Origin: Candidatus Doolittlea endobia
GTDB lineage: Bacteria > Pseudomonadota > Gammaproteobacteria > Enterobacterales > Enterobacteriaceae
Assembly: GCF_900039485.1 (NCBI RefSeq)
Contig: NZ_LN999833.1
Span: forward strand, 682,001 to 746,000
Length of the DNA stretch: 64,000 nt
Reading direction: 5' to 3'
Shown: piece by piece, positions 37,814 through 48,523 of the stretch
Layout: each line of letters starts with the position of its first letter
How positions within the stretch are numbered: the stretch's first letter is position 1
Translations under genes and position numbers: made by a program
Notes under the pieces: generated by a model
What the model was told of the DNA's origin: nothing
What the model saw: the letters and a program-made list of their open reading frames with translations, nothing else
The model's database searches: none

Positions 37814-38914
37814 CTACAGCCGCATCGGCATAATGATATAAGTGGCTTCCTGACTAGCACTATCTTCAATCTGCACGCTAGACACTTCATCAGTTAGCAG
37901 TAGTCGCACACCTTCGCATTTTAACGCATTCAGAGCGTCAAGCATGTAACTAACATTAAAACCGATCTCTATCTCACTGCCCTGATAGACAGCATCTAGA
38001 ATCTCTTCTGCCTCTTCTTGCTCCGGATTGTTAGCGGTAATTTTCAGCTGATTGGCACTTAAATACAGCCGCACGCCGCGAAACTTTTCATTAGCAATGA
38101 TTGCAGCCCTGGCGAAGGCTGTTTTAAGCACATCACATCTTGCTTCAAGCGTTTTATCGGGATTTTTCGGTAACACACGGCGATAATCTGGGAAATAGCC
38201 GTCAACCAATTTTGAGGCGAAAATGTAATCATCGACGCTAACGCGAATATTATTGCTACCGATTTGCACTTTCACAGGATTATTTCCATTGTTCAATATT
38301 CGCATCAACTCTATTACGCCTCTTCGCGGGACAATAACAGAGTAGGCCGGTAACGCTTTGCTAACAGATATAGCACAGACAGCCAGACGATGACCGTCGG
38401 CGGCCACGGTACGCAACTCTTTGTCTTTAGTTTCAAATAGCATACCGTTAAGATAGTAACGAACATCTTGATGTGCCATAGAAAACTGGGTCGATTCAAT
38501 TAATCGCTTCAAAATAGATTGCGACAGCGTGAACTCCACCTCGCTTTGCCAATTGTTCAGATTAGGAAAGTCTGAAGCAGATAACGTGGACAGCGAATAA
38601 CGACTGCGCCACGAACGAATCAGCATGTGTTGTCCTTCCAACGTTACAGTGATCTCTGCACCTTCCGGCAAGCCGCGGCAGATATCAAAAAACTTCCGTG
38701 CCGGCACTGTGGTTGCTCCCGGCTCGTGAGCGGTACTTAGTGTGACCTGCGCAACTATTTCCATTGCCAAATCGGTACCGGTCAACAGCAAACGGTTTTC
38801 GGCAACTTGCAATAACAAGTGTCCTAAAATCGGTAAGGTTGGGCGCCCCTTTAACGAGTTGCTGACCTGTTGTAAAGGTTTAAGGAGTTGCTCACGTTCA
38901 ACGATAAATTTCAT
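37814..38914 (-). CDS. dnaN: DNA polymerase III sliding clamp
   Basis: Beta clamp that tethers DNA polymerase III to the template. The 366 residues MKFIVEREQLLKPLQQVSNS... match the E. coli length, with three clamp domains and the C-terminal end TYIIMPMRL whose hydrophobic pocket binds clamp partners. Only 2 bases separate it from the dnaA stop, so the two are one operon. Confidence 0.98.
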   Translation of the reverse strand: MKFIVEREQLLKPLQQVSNSLKGRPTLPILGHLLLQVAENRLLLTGTDLAMEIVAQVTLSTAHEPGATTVPARKFFDICRGLPEGAEITVTLEGQHMLIRSWRSRYSLSTLSASDFPNLNNWQSEVEFTLSQSILKRLIESTQFSMAHQDVRYYLNGMLFETKDKELRTVAADGHRLAVCAISVSKALPAYSVIVPRRGVIELMRILNNGNNPVKVQIGSNNIRVSVDDYIFASKLVDGYFPDYRRVLPKNPDKTLEARCDVLKTAFARAAIIANEKFRGVRLYLSANQLKITANNPEQEEAEEILDAVYQGSEIEIGFNVSYMLDALNALKCEGVRLLLTDEVSSVQIEDSASQEATYIIMPMRL

Positions 38915-38916
38915 AA

Positions 38917-40311
38917 TTAGGACGATAATGTTCTAAGTAAATTGAAAAAATCTTCTTTAATGTTGCAGCTTTCTTTACGCAACTGCTCGATTTTTCGGCA
39001 GGCATGTAGCACCGTCGTGTGATCACGCCCACCAAAAGCATCGCCCATTTCGGGCAGACTATGATTGGTTAATTTTTTCGATAACGCCATCGCTATTTGT
39101 CGGGGTCGAGCAACCGAGCGTGAACGTCGTTTAGAGAGCAAATCAGCCACCTTGATTTTATAATATTCGGCCACCGTTTTCTGGATATTATCGATAGTGA
39201 CCAGCTTTTCCTGTAGCGCCAGCAAATCTCGAAGCGTTTCGCGCACGAAATCGATAGTAATCGCCCGACCGGTAAAGTGAGCGTTAACGATGACGCGATT
39301 TAACGCACCTTCTAGCTCACGCACGTTAGAACGCAAACGTTTGGCGATGAAAAACGCTACTTCCCTTGGCATGTGGATCGCGCTCTCATCGGCTTTCTTC
39401 ATTAATACAGCCACACGCATCTCAAATTCTGGCGGCTCAATCTCGACCGTCAGTCCCCAGCCGAAGCGTGACTTCAGCCGGTCTTCCATCCCATTTATCT
39501 CCTTCGGATAGCGGTCGGAAGTCAAGATTATCTGTTGATTACCTTCCAATAACGCATTACAAGTATGGAACAATTCTTCCTGTGAGCGTTCCTTATTAGC
39601 AAAAAACTGAATGTCATCGATAAGCAACGCATCAACCGAACGGTAGTAACGTTTAAAGTCTTCTATGGTGTTGTTTTGTAAAGCCTTAATCATGTCCTGG
39701 ACAAAACGCTCGGAATGCATATACACCACTTTAGCATTGGCCTTGCGCCCTATGATGCCATTGCTCACCGCATGCAGTAAATGAGTTTTGCCCAATCCTG
39801 TTCCACCATAAAGAAAAAACGGATTATAAGCGCCGTTCGGGTTATCGGCGATTTGTCGTGCTATCGTACATGCCAGCTGGTTGGACTTACCTTCAATGAA
39901 ATTGTCAAAGTTATGCTTGGCATTTACATTAGAGTAATAAGAACACTCAAACTGAACTGAAGCGCTATCCCAGCTTAGGCAACTTAGCCGCGGACAGACA
40001 ACCGCTGCCTGGACAGACGCTTCGTTGATATGACGGCTAGAGGATTGCAACATTGCCAGCTTCGGAGGTTTTCTACCTACTTCAAAGCGCAGCAGCGGTA
40101 CATCGGTACCGCAAAAATCATTTAGCAGGGTGTTGATGTTATTTAAATACTTATCCCGCACCCAATCTAGCACGAATCGGTTAGGAGCATAAAGCGCTAG
40201 AATGTTGTCACTCAGTTTTGCCTGTAGGGGTCTTATCCACATATTGAATTCTGTGGCAGATAACTCATCCTGTAATCGGGCAAGACATTGCTGCCAAAAC
40301 GAAAATGACAT
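38917..40311 (-). CDS. dnaA: chromosomal replication initiator DnaA
   Basis: AAA+ protein that opens oriC. Start at ATG 40311 ([20 protein letters not shown]), with GGAG 6 bases upstream; the TTG at 40323 would add 4 residues. The 464 residues include domain I, a short linker, Walker [14 protein letters not shown] near residue 172, Walker [10 protein letters not shown] and the domain IV DNA-binding signature [15 protein letters not shown]. Two DnaA boxes upstream (40469-40477 and 40493-40501) suggest the usual autoregulation. rpmH-rnpA, normally divergent from dnaA, are absent. Confidence 0.97.
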   Translation of the reverse strand: MSFSFWQQCLARLQDELSATEFNMWIRPLQAKLSDNILALYAPNRFVLDWVRDKYLNNINTLLNDFCGTDVPLLRFEVGRKPPKLAMLQSSSRHINEASVQAAVVCPRLSCLSWDSASVQFECSYYSNVNAKHNFDNFIEGKSNQLACTIARQIADNPNGAYNPFFLYGGTGLGKTHLLHAVSNGIIGRKANAKVVYMHSERFVQDMIKALQNNTIEDFKRYYRSVDALLIDDIQFFANKERSQEELFHTCNALLEGNQQIILTSDRYPKEINGMEDRLKSRFGWGLTVEIEPPEFEMRVAVLMKKADESAIHMPREVAFFIAKRLRSNVRELEGALNRVIVNAHFTGRAITIDFVRETLRDLLALQEKLVTIDNIQKTVAEYYKIKVADLLSKRRSRSVARPRQIAMALSKKLTNHSLPEMGDAFGGRDHTTVLHACRKIEQLRKESCNIKEDFFNLLRTLSS

Positions 40312-40468
40312 GACGGACTCCAAATAAAAACAAATGATTCAAGCTTATTTTTTGACACAGATTACAGCTATGCAACATGCGAAGCATTTGAAACGATTTT
40401 CCCGCAATGGATCTTATCGGGGGTTCCGTTAAGGAATATGAAGCATAATGCACCACACTACAGATCTT

Positions 40469-40501
40469 TTTTCCACACAATGCCAACTCTTTTTATCCAC
40501 A
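40469..40501. promoter_or_regulatory. two DnaA boxes in the dnaA promoter region
   Basis: TTATCCACA at 40493-40501 is a perfect DnaA box and TTTTCCACA at 40469-40477 fits TTWTNCACA. They lie 160-190 bases before dnaA, where E. coli DnaA binds to repress its own gene. Confidence 0.6.
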
Positions 40502-40590
40502 GGGTAATAGAATAGGCATTTAAGAGTGTATCTGATAATCTCTTTGTCGGATAAAAAAGTGAGCCTTGTGATCAACAAAATTTAAAGATG

Positions 40591-40615
40591 TTGTCATAAG
40601 CTACAGACAGGCATT
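40591..40615 (-). repeat. R1 degenerate interspersed repeat
   Basis: Minus strand reads AATGCCTGTCTGTAGCTTAT followed by GACAA. Confidence 0.55.
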
Positions 40616-41429
40616 GATTTTTTAAGCAAAAACAAGCAGTAGTACATCTTATAGGATATAATTACAAGATGTGAAGCTATGACAATGGAAAGATGAATTT
40701 ATTAGCACATCATCGGCATGATATTGCCGACCGCTGCTGAGAGAACAACGAGCTTTTACTTCCCGTCAGAAAAGACATATGAAGTGATGTCGCAGAAGAT
40801 AATAGATTGTATATTACTATAAGTGTTTTGGATCCTAAGTACAGGGTTTATTTGGAGAGATCTGCCGCTTAATTATGTTGTTAGAAAATACCTATCGCTT
40901 TTTCGTTATAGAGGTCGATATGAGGAGGTATATCCATTCCTTACCTGAAGTAGACATTACAACAGGAGGCTCAACAAAAATAACACCTGACCGTAGATGT
41001 GCATGGCATGCTATTCAAAGCAATTTTAACATCTTATGCTGTTAACTGACAATCCGATCTAAACTTACTCAAGGAGTTTGCTATAGATTATGTGTCGACC
41101 GACTGAGACTATGATAGCGATTTAGTTATTAAACAAGCTGAAATAAGGAATGAAGTCTGTCATGCTAATGCTATCCAACAAGCACATCAAAAGCTTTAAT
41201 ACCGATCTCTACAGAATCGCCATATTGCTGAGTGCGTCTTTATGACAATTATACAGTGGCGAGGAATCATGGATTCATGGAGAGACCTGCAAAAATCGGG
41301 CATACCGACTGCTAGACACCACGCGTAAGCAAATGACAATGCCTAGGCGTTAAGGTAGTGCTGAGTACAGTGATTTCAGCTAAAATCAGCTTTTCCAGCG
41401 ACTTCAGCAGATTATATCGAGAATTATCG

Positions 41430-41500
41430 ACAGGTTGACAAGGGCAAAATGCAGATCACAGGCATTGTCTTCTACACTATGACTCACTAGGTAATGCTAT
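41430..41500 (-). pseudogene. yggR: possible remnant of yggR (PilT-like ATPase)
   Basis: Minus-strand frame SVEDNACDLHF near 41450-41480 resembles the N-terminus of PilT-family YggR (SVKHNASDLHL). In E. coli yggR is divergent from yggS, exactly this arrangement. More of it may lie down to about 41000 but is unreadable. Confidence 0.45.
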
Positions 41501-41511
41501 ATGACTTTCTA

Positions 41512-42180
41512 AAACATGAGAATGATCGAGAAAAAATCTATAGTTGCATTCATCTGAAAATTCGCAAGGCTGCAGATTACTTCGTCCGCCGTTAGTAACA
41601 TTAAACTTGTGACAAAAAATTGAGGCTGTCATCCACACCGGTCAGCAAGCCTTTGTGGAAAAACATTATAAAAGGGAGCGGAAATCGACTGCTTCCGTAA
41701 ACGGTCTTAAGGAGTAGGCTTTACTAGCACTGTGTCGGTTTGTTACAAACCAATAAAAGCAGGTCGGTTACGGAAAATTTTAACTGGCGCCACACCTTGT
41801 ACCGTCTATCAAGTTGGCTCTACAGCTAAATGATTAACGATCGGTAAAACAGGCGCAATCAATGTGATGTTTCAAATTAACATCAGTGAACAAGCTATCG
41901 AAGCCAATATTGCACCTGTAGAGGTGTTGGCGCTGGCAGCGCTGACCATTGAGCGCCCGAACCCATGATCACGTGATTTGATGGTAATGCCGACGTAGCA
42001 ATTTCCGCGCCAGCTAGCAGCTTTCAAACACATATTCTCTGCATGAAACTTGACAACGCGCTACCCAGGAGGCGTAGGTGCATTATTGTTAGATATGACG
42101 GATAACATGCCAGAGGTTATTACACCAATGTCAGTACTCTGGTGCGTATTGGCACTACGAATTTTTGGCACTAGAAAGTA
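41512..42180 (+). pseudogene. yggS: decayed yggS (PLP-homeostasis protein)
   Basis: Fragments in order: IRKAADYFVRR near 41566; KIEAVIHTGQQAFVEKHYKR near 41612-41680; VGLLQTNKSRSVTENFNWRH near 41735-41805 (YggS FIGPLQSNKSRLVAEHFDWC); AINVMFQINISEQAIEANIA near 41858-41918; RDLMVMP near 41975; TRYPGGVGALLLDMTDNMPE near 42058-42115; and LRIFGTRK at the end (GTAIFGARDY). At least three frameshifts and several stops separate them. The PLP lysine region (LAVSKTKP) is lost. Confidence 0.87.
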
Positions 42181-42315
42181 AACTCACGTGAATCAACAGC
42201 TTCTTTGTACCTCCGACACCCATGCAAGGAGCGCTTATGCGCCAAAAGATGAAAATTATTCTAAGCATTATCGCCTACACGGCGCGTGTTAATTTATTAA
42301 GGATATTATTTTCTT

Positions 42316-42870
42316 ATGCTAACGCTGACGCTTTTAGTTAAAACACTTGTCGACCTCTATATTATGGTGCTACTGTTGCGCATTTGGATGCAATGGATGC
42401 GCTGCGACTTTTATAATCCTTTTTCTCAATTTATCGTTAAAATCACCCAACTTGTAATCAAGCCTCTGCGCCGAATGATGCCCAGCATTTGCCCAATATA
42501 CACTACTGTGTTTCTATTGACATTTATCTTGACAATAATCAAATTTCCGTTGTTGACTTTAATCGAGACACATGTCCTGATCATCGATCCGGTTTATTTT
42601 CTGGGCGGACTACTAGCGCTGTTGAAAGCGGTCGGAGAACTAGTATTCTGGGTAGTCATGATCCGATCATTACTTAGTTGGGTTAGCCAGAAACGCAGCC
42701 CGATGGACATAGTTCTATACCAATTAAGTGAACCGCTGATGCGGCCTATCCGCCGTATTCTGCCAGCCATAGGTGGAATTGATTTTTCAGCAATGCTAGT
42801 GACCCTTATACTGTATGCACTGAATTATCTTGGCATGAATTTGTTTCCTGGAATTTGGTATCGGCTGTAA
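42316..42870 (+). CDS. yggT: YggT family membrane protein
   Basis: Small inner-membrane protein of two YGGT domains; members have been linked to osmotic tolerance and cell-division or envelope factors, but the exact role is unknown. The 184 residues (E. coli 188) contain four or so hydrophobic segments in two similar halves, each with the motif ending in P.RRMMP or PIRRILPAIGGIDFSAML. AAGGA stands about 14 bases upstream. It is the only survivor between fossil yggS and fossil yggU, in original order. Its intactness among dead neighbours implies selection. Confidence 0.9.
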   Translation: MLTLTLLVKTLVDLYIMVLLLRIWMQWMRCDFYNPFSQFIVKITQLVIKPLRRMMPSICPIYTTVFLLTFILTIIKFPLLTLIETHVLIIDPVYFLGGLLALLKAVGELVFWVVMIRSLLSWVSQKRSPMDIVLYQLSEPLMRPIRRILPAIGGIDFSAMLVTLILYALNYLGMNLFPGIWYRL

Positions 42871-42879
42871 TAGATATTT

Positions 42880-42970
42880 AGCAGAAATTAAGAAAGACCG
42901 TAGTATGTAAAAGTCGGGTTATCTTTAACAAAGGGAAACTGGAGAATCATAAATAGTTTAGTATCGACCA
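42880..42970 (+). pseudogene. yggU: remnant of yggU (DUF167)
   Basis: A frame near 42907-42950 reads KSRVIFNKGKLENHK then stop and FS, matching the YggU C-terminal part KSQVVIEKGELGRHKQIKI. yggU follows yggT in E. coli. The N-terminal half is gone. Confidence 0.6.
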
Positions 42971-43014
42971 ACTCTAGTAGCAGTCCAATGTCATTACGGC
43001 ACATAATAATTAGT

Positions 43015-43386
43015 AAAGTATGAAAACATACTTATAAAGGTCACTACGCGGCCAGAGTCATTGGTTTGCCGCCATCGACAATAATTCAGGCTTATCGGTA
43101 AATGCGCTCGTCGGCACGCCGGGAATTTATTTGGCTCGTTATGCGGTCGAAGACATTAGCAATCCTCAGAATCTGAACAAAATATTCTGTTCCGACACAA
43201 CGCCGATGATGCTTCACTATAGCAGTTGAATTGGCAACATCTCTCACAAACTCTCCGGTACTGGCACTTTTTGGTTACAGTTCTATCTTCCCTCTATAGG
43301 GGCAGTGCCGATGCCGTGCTCAGCGTGCAAACAAGCAGGCGCTAACCACGGTTGGGTGCTCACAAGTCTCTTGGAGACGTTACACT
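43015..43386 (+). pseudogene. rdgB: decayed rdgB (dITP/XTP pyrophosphatase)
   Basis: Fragments in order: ENILIK then HYAARVIGLPPSTIIQAYR (43041-43099; RdgB RHAARVTGLPAIADDSGL), CALVGTPGIYLARYAVEDIS NPQNLNKI (43106-43188; LGGAPGIYSARYAG), GTGTFWLQFYLPSIG (43258-43302; GTGGFGYDPIFFVPSEG) and a C-terminal QALTTVG...LLETL near 43335-43380. The N-terminal NTP-binding part is deleted and several frameshifts are present. hemW starts directly after it, as in E. coli. Confidence 0.82.
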
Positions 43387-44517
43387 ATGCCTAATTTTCC
43401 GCCGCTCAGTCTGTACATACATATTCCTTGGTGCGTGCAAAAATGCCCTTACTGTGATTTCAATGCCCATGTGCTAAAAGGCAAAGTGCCGCCTAAGGAA
43501 TATATCGATCATTTGTTGGCAGATTTGGATCATGACTTACTTCTGGTATCGTATCGCACCATAAATACTTTGTTTATTGGCGGTGGCACTCCCAGCTTGC
43601 TTTCGGTTAGTACTGTACAGTCTCTGCTTAATGGCATCCGCCGGCGTCTGCCGTTAGCACCGGACGCCGAAATCACCATGGAAGCTAATCCAGGTACAGT
43701 CGAAACGGATCGTTTCCTGGGCTATCAGCTGGCAGGAATCAATCGTATTTCCATCGGAGTACAAAGCTTCGAAACAGAAAAACTCGCCCGTCTTGGTCGC
43801 ATCCATGATGCGGATGAGGCTAAACGCACGGCGCGGTTAGCGATGTCACTGAACTTGCGCAGTGTTAATCTTGATTTGATGCATGGCTTAATGAATCAGT
43901 CACTTGCTGGCGCACTTGATGATTTAAACAAAGCGATTGCCTTAACGCCGCCACATCTTTCCTGGTACCAATTAACTATAGAACCGAAGACATTATTTAG
44001 CTCACGACCGCCGGTACTGCCGGATGATGATGCGCTCTGGAATATCCACAAGCAAGGCGACGCGCTGCTAAAAGCAGCGGGTTACTGTCAGTATGAAATC
44101 TCCTCTTACGCCCGCCCTGGTTTCCAGTGCCGCCACAATCTTAACTATTGGCGCTTTGGTGATTACCTTGGCATCGGCTGTGGCGCCCACGGCAAGCTGA
44201 CCCAGCCAGATGGCACTATATTACGTACGAGGAAAACCCGCCATCCACGTAGTTATATGCAGGGAAATTATCTAGATAAACGCTATTCAGTAGTTCCCGC
44301 TGAATTATCGTTTGAATATTTTATGAACCGTTTCAGGTTACTAGAAGCAGCGCCGCGTGCTGAATTCACCACTTTGACTGGACTGACGGAAGACACGGTG
44401 CGCCCCGCGTTGGAGCGTGCTTTAGCCGAAAATTATATCACAGAGAACGCTAGCCATTGGCAGGTAACAAAGAAAGGCCAATTATTCCTCAATTCGCTGC
44501 TGGAGTTCTTTATATAA
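43387..44517 (+). CDS. hemW: heme chaperone HemW (radical-SAM)
   Basis: Radical-SAM family protein that delivers heme to respiratory enzymes. The 376 residues (E. coli 378) start MPNFPPLSLYIHIPWCVQKC; the 4Fe-4S ligands are Cys16, Cys20 and Cys23 (CVQKCPYCDF). The SAM-binding FIGGGTPSLLS and the C-terminal HemN-like domain follow. HemW lacks the extra N-terminal part of true coproporphyrinogen oxidase HemN, which supports the chaperone role. TTGGAG lies 11 bases before the start, inside the decayed rdgB. Confidence 0.95.
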   Translation: MPNFPPLSLYIHIPWCVQKCPYCDFNAHVLKGKVPPKEYIDHLLADLDHDLLLVSYRTINTLFIGGGTPSLLSVSTVQSLLNGIRRRLPLAPDAEITMEANPGTVETDRFLGYQLAGINRISIGVQSFETEKLARLGRIHDADEAKRTARLAMSLNLRSVNLDLMHGLMNQSLAGALDDLNKAIALTPPHLSWYQLTIEPKTLFSSRPPVLPDDDALWNIHKQGDALLKAAGYCQYEISSYARPGFQCRHNLNYWRFGDYLGIGCGAHGKLTQPDGTILRTRKTRHPRSYMQGNYLDKRYSVVPAELSFEYFMNRFRLLEAAPRAEFTTLTGLTEDTVRPALERALAENYITENASHWQVTKKGQLFLNSLLEFFI

Positions 44518-44942
44518 GACGCGGCACATATGCTATACAGGCAAACACGTTAACTCTTTCCGCACTTCTAGAAATCCTGTTCCTGGTTATTCTATTTGAT
44601 CTGCATTCCCGAGCTGTAACGGATGCTGTTGTTGGTCGCCTGAGGCATAAGGTTAACGCTACATTCGCAAAAGGCGCTTGAAAATGTTCTAACCTTATTT
44701 TCGCTATTGAGGGGCTTAACTCTAAATGTACACAAGATTACCTTCATAATCACCTATAGTATAGATTATTCGGTACAAGGTAAAATGTAAATGGGTATAT
44801 TAAAGACTTAAATGAAACACCCACCTATCATGATATCATCATGATAAATGATTAAAAACGAGATGTGTACGGATATCTTACTGAGACTAGATGGCAAAGT
44901 CACGTGGCATCCAATAGCCTTATATGTATTGTTGTCATAAGG
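44518..44942. other. hemW-ruvX spacer
   Basis: About 425 bases between convergent hemW and ruvX. No gene, repeat or strong terminator is recognised; the frame at 44457-44681 overlaps hemW and is not a gene. Confidence 0.5.
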
Positions 44943-45365
44943 TTACTTAAAAAACTTTTCGAGCCAGCTTTCTAGTATAATTACCGCTGACTCCGCGTCG
45001 ACTTTGCTTTTTTCTAGTGCGAGATAGCCTCCGAGTTCAAATAGACCCGCGCGGGCCTCAACAGTGCTGAGGCGCTCATCGTGCAAGGCTACCTGAACAC
45101 CAAAGCGACCGTGAAGCCGATTGGCAAACTTACGTGCCTTGGCAGTCAACGGCTGTTCGCTACCGTCCATATTCAACGGCAAGCCCACTACTACTATTTC
45201 CGGTTGCCATTCATTCAATAATTTTTCGATCTCTTGCCAGTCATCGTTGTTACGAATCTTGAACGCTTTCAGCGGCCAGGCGGTACAAGTGATACGCTGA
45301 CCAATAGCCACGCCGATGCTGCGCGTACCAAAATCGAATGCCATAACACCACCAGCATTGGACAT
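44943..45365 (-). CDS. ruvX: Holliday junction resolvase-like YqgF/RuvX, pre-16S rRNA nuclease
   Basis: RNase H-fold protein; in E. coli YqgF is required for 5' maturation of 16S rRNA. The 140 residues (E. coli 138) keep the acidic active-site motif [18 protein letters not shown], the [20 protein letters not shown] block and [20 protein letters not shown], with an acidic residue in [14 protein letters not shown]. In E. coli it follows yqgE; no yqgE remnant was identified here. Confidence 0.95.
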   Translation of the reverse strand: MSNAGGVMAFDFGTRSIGVAIGQRITCTAWPLKAFKIRNNDDWQEIEKLLNEWQPEIVVVGLPLNMDGSEQPLTAKARKFANRLHGRFGVQVALHDERLSTVEARAGLFELGGYLALEKSKVDAESAVIILESWLEKFFK

Positions 45366-45404
45366 TAAGTATAATCTGCCTGCTTGGAAAATAATGATGC
45401 TACT

Positions 45405-45430
45405 TTATCCGATAAGTATGTTTTTGTTGA
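45405..45430 (+). repeat. R4 degenerate interspersed repeat, partial
   Basis: TTATCCGATAAGTATGTTTT then TGTTGA, matching the left part of R4 only. Confidence 0.38.
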
Positions 45431-45716
45431 CTATTAATATTTAGTGAGTTTTGTGTATGGATTCTATTTTCAACTAGTTTTGCAAGCAAAACATTTAATG
45501 TAACTACATACATCATAATACATCTATATATTTCTTGGTCCAAAAAAACGAGCTAGAACGTGTTTTTTATGCAATCATAAGCGTAAAATGGGAAAGGCTT
45601 TCCTTATTACACAGTAGATCAAGACTGCGAATCTAGAACTATTCATGTATCAACGATAGTCTAGTGTATATTTTTAAAGCGCCTCAATAGTGAGGAAACT
45701 AAAATGTATAAAAATC

Positions 45717-45785
45717 ACTTGACATCAAACTTTTCGCTTATCAAAGCATTTGCTTTTCAAAATCAGAAATGATGCAATTATCAAT
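45717..45785 (+). repeat. R3 degenerate interspersed repeat
   Basis: ACTTGACATCAAACTTTTCG, CTTATCAAAGCATTTGCTTT and TCAAAATCAGAAATGATGCA; near-identical in order and spacing to 25744 and 61935. Confidence 0.68.
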
Positions 45786-45900
45786 ATCTGCATCATATGA
45801 TGACAGGCTCTAACTAACCCAAAACATCATAAAGAATGAGTTGACTCCTAAAGAGACAACAGCGTACCTTAGGGTACTTGTTATTTTTTAGTTTTATTAG

Positions 45901-45974
45901 CGCGCCCTGTAGGATTCGAACCTACGACCTATGGCTTAGAAGGCCATTGCTCTATCCAACTGAGCTAAGGGCGC
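45901..45974 (-). tRNA. argU: tRNA-Arg(UCU)
   Basis: Minus-strand cloverleaf with acceptor GCGCCCT pairing AGGGCGC, discriminator G, anticodon stem ATGGC/GCCAT with loop CTTCTAA (anticodon TCT) and T-arm GTAGGTTCGAATCCTAC. It resembles E. coli argU, which also lies near folD. The 3' end reads CTA rather than CCA, so the CCA tail is not encoded. Confidence 0.96.
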
Positions 45975-46143
45975 ATAGCACCATCTTTGGTGCTGAATGC
46001 GGTTTAGCTTATACGGAGGTAAGCGTTGGAGTCAATAGCCTTGCTGTCTATTATGCTGCTAGAAAATGGGCAGGATAAATGATATATCTGACATGTCAAA
46101 ATAATGCTCTTAACCTGATTACATTGATGGATGCTCGATTTAG

Positions 46144-47016
46144 ATGGTAGCAAAAATAATTGATGGCAAGGCCGTTGCCCAACAGGTTAAAAGAGAAGTA
46201 GCCGCACGGGTGCAAACGCGTGTGAAAGCAGGCAAGCGCGCACCGGGACTAGAGGTAGTGCTGGTTGGCAGTGATCCCGCTTCGCAAATTTATGTTTCAA
46301 GTAAACGTCAAGCCTGTGCAGACGTTGGTTTCATCTCCTTCACTTATGACTTACACAATACTGTCACGGAAGCGGAGTTGTTGACCTTAATAGATCAATT
46401 AAATGCCGATCATCGGGTAGACGGGATTTTAGTACAGCTGCCGTTGCCGAAGGTAATAGATAGTATCAACGTACTCGAGCGCATTACGCCGGATAAAGAT
46501 GTAGACGGTCTCCATCCCTACAATATCGGTCGCCTGTGCCAACGCGCGCCGTTGCTGCGTCCTTGTACCCCGCGCGGCATTATGACATTGCTGAAATGTT
46601 ATCATATCGATACCTTTGGTCTTAACGCTGTTGTAGTTGGCGCCTCCAACATAGTTGGTCGCCCAATGAGCCTCGAACTGTTGCTAGCGGGTTGTACTGT
46701 GACCATCGCTCACCGTTTTACTCGTGATTTACGGCGCCATATTGAAAATGCTGATCTGTTAGTCATTGCAGTAGGAAAAGCAGGCTTTATTCCCGGCGAG
46801 TGGATAAAGCCCGGCGCGGTAGTTATGGATGTGGGGATTAATCGTCTGGAGAACGGCAAGGTGGTAGGGGACGTAGATTATGCTAGTGCCGTCGAGCGCG
46901 CCGCCTACATTACACCTGTGCCTGGCGGCGTGGGACCAATGACAGTGGCCGCCCTTATCCAAAATACTTTACAAGCTTGTGAAAATTATCACGATACGAC
47001 AATGTCGGAATCTTAA
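46144..47016 (+). CDS. folD: methylenetetrahydrofolate dehydrogenase/cyclohydrolase
   Basis: Bifunctional enzyme converting 5,10-methylene-THF to 10-formyl-THF, the formyl donor for purines and initiator tRNA. The 290 residues (E. coli 288) begin [20 protein letters not shown]. The catalytic Lys is in YVSSKRQAC near residue 56, followed by [11 protein letters not shown], the NADP-binding [15 protein letters not shown] near 168 and the C-terminal [20 protein letters not shown]. It lies between tRNA-Arg and cysS as in E. coli, with spacer genes removed. Confidence 0.97.
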   Translation: MVAKIIDGKAVAQQVKREVAARVQTRVKAGKRAPGLEVVLVGSDPASQIYVSSKRQACADVGFISFTYDLHNTVTEAELLTLIDQLNADHRVDGILVQLPLPKVIDSINVLERITPDKDVDGLHPYNIGRLCQRAPLLRPCTPRGIMTLLKCYHIDTFGLNAVVVGASNIVGRPMSLELLLAGCTVTIAHRFTRDLRRHIENADLLVIAVGKAGFIPGEWIKPGAVVMDVGINRLENGKVVGDVDYASAVERAAYITPVPGGVGPMTVAALIQNTLQACENYHDTTMSES

Positions 47017-47146
47017 CTATATCTCATCCCTTACATCTGTGACTTTTGAAAATTTTAGACTGGTACGAAAACGGTTTGGTGATTAAGCAGGCACAAGATC
47101 GTGTGACGGTTAACACACTGTAGTGAAAACTACCAGCACAAGCCCT

Positions 47147-48523
47147 TTAACCACGGCGCCAAATCGTCCCCTGGGGGCTGTCTTCCAGCACAATGCCGAG
47201 CGCAGCCAGTTTATCCCGTGCTTCATCCGCTAAGATCCACTGTCGGGCTTTGCGCGCGTTATTGCGCTGTTGGATTAACGATTCTATCATGACGTAATCC
47301 TCAATAGGACCTTGTTGTAGAAAGACATCTGGTTCTTGTTTTAGCAGACCAAGCACGCCGGCTAATTGGCGTAACGTTGCAGCCATCCCCTGTGACACCG
47401 TCGGCTGTTCACGTTTCAGGCGGTTGATCTCCCGGGCTATATCGAATAGAACAGAATAGGCTTCCGGCGTATTGAAATCATCATCCATTGCGGCGATGAA
47501 TTTCGTCACAAATCGGTCCCCGCCTTCGGGAATGGCGCTTGCATCGGTATCGCGCAAGGCGATATAGAGGCGCTCTAAGGCTGTACGTGCCTGTTTGAGA
47601 TTATCTTCATTGTAATTTAGCTGACTACGGTAATGGGCAGACATCAAGAAATAGCGTACAGTTTCAGCATCGTAATACCGCAAAACGTCGCGTACGGTGA
47701 AAAAGTTTCCTAGTGATTTAGACATCTTTTCGCGATCAACCATTACCATGCCAACGTGCATCCAAACGTTCACATAGGGACCGTCATGGGCGCAAGTAGA
47801 CTGCGCAATTTCATTTTCATGATGTGGAAATATTAAATCCGACCCACCGCCGTGAATATCGAAATGATGGCCAAGTTGTTGACCGTTTATAGCCGAACAT
47901 TCAATGTGCCAACCTGGGCGGCCATAGCCCCACGGTGACGGCCAGCTTGGTTCGCCAGGTTTTGACATTTTCCATAACACAAAGTCCATAGGATTTCTTT
48001 TCACAGTAGCTACCCCGACATGGGTGCTAGCCTTAAGCTGCTTGAGATCTTGACGGGACAACAAACCATAATTGCTGTCACTGTTTACAATAAACATAAC
48101 ATCACCGTTATCTGCCACATAGGCATGATCTCTACTAATGAGCTGACTAACCAGTTCGACTATAGCATCTATATAGTGAGTAGCGCGCGGCTCCTGATCA
48201 GGACGTAGGATATTTAACTGGTCGAAATCGCTATGCATTGCTCTAATCATACGCTCAGTAAGTTGCTGAAAAGTCTCTCCATTCTCAGCTGCGCGGTGAA
48301 TAATTTTATCCTCTATATCGGTGATATTACGAACATAATATACTTTATAACCGCAGTAGCGAAGATAGCGGGTGACAGCGTCAAAAACGACGAAGGTGCG
48401 CCCATGTCCGATGTGACATAAGTCATACACGGTGACACCGCACACATACATGCCCACTTTACCGGTATGAATAGGTTTAAATACCTCTTTTTTACGAGTT
48501 AAGGTATTAAAAATTTTTAGCAT
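47147..48523 (-). CDS. cysS: cysteinyl-tRNA synthetase
   Basis: Class I synthetase charging tRNA-Cys. ATG 48523 gives [20 protein letters not shown] as in E. coli; the frame reaching 48583 is spacer. The 458 residues (E. coli 461) include the zinc-ligand Cys in YVCGVTVYD, the HIGH box as CHIGHGRTF near residue 37, the zinc site in WHIECSAI and PHHENEIAQ, and KMSKS near 267. The C-terminus [16 protein letters not shown] is intact. Confidence 0.97.
   Translation of the reverse strand: MLKIFNTLTRKKEVFKPIHTGKVGMYVCGVTVYDLCHIGHGRTFVVFDAVTRYLRYCGYKVYYVRNITDIEDKIIHRAAENGETFQQLTERMIRAMHSDFDQLNILRPDQEPRATHYIDAIVELVSQLISRDHAYVADNGDVMFIVNSDSNYGLLSRQDLKQLKASTHVGVATVKRNPMDFVLWKMSKPGEPSWPSPWGYGRPGWHIECSAINGQQLGHHFDIHGGGSDLIFPHHENEIAQSTCAHDGPYVNVWMHVGMVMVDREKMSKSLGNFFTVRDVLRYYDAETVRYFLMSAHYRSQLNYNEDNLKQARTALERLYIALRDTDASAIPEGGDRFVTKFIAAMDDDFNTPEAYSVLFDIAREINRLKREQPTVSQGMAATLRQLAGVLGLLKQEPDVFLQQGPIEDYVMIESLIQQRNNARKARQWILADEARDKLAALGIVLEDSPQGTIWRRG

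Larger units (their letters stand above)
40312..41429. other. spacer upstream of dnaA
   Basis: About 1.1 kb with the DnaA boxes and an R1 repeat (40591-40615, minus). Segments flanking that R1 (TTAAGCAAAAA, GATATAATTACAAG, CACCTG.CCGTAGA) also recur in the trxB-waaA spacer, suggesting a longer shared unit. No gene recognised; the decayed yggR may extend into the right end. Confidence 0.5.
45366..45900. other. spacer between ruvX and tRNA-Arg
   Basis: About 535 bases without a gene. It holds a partial R4 (45405-45430) and an R3 copy (45717-45785). Confidence 0.55.
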
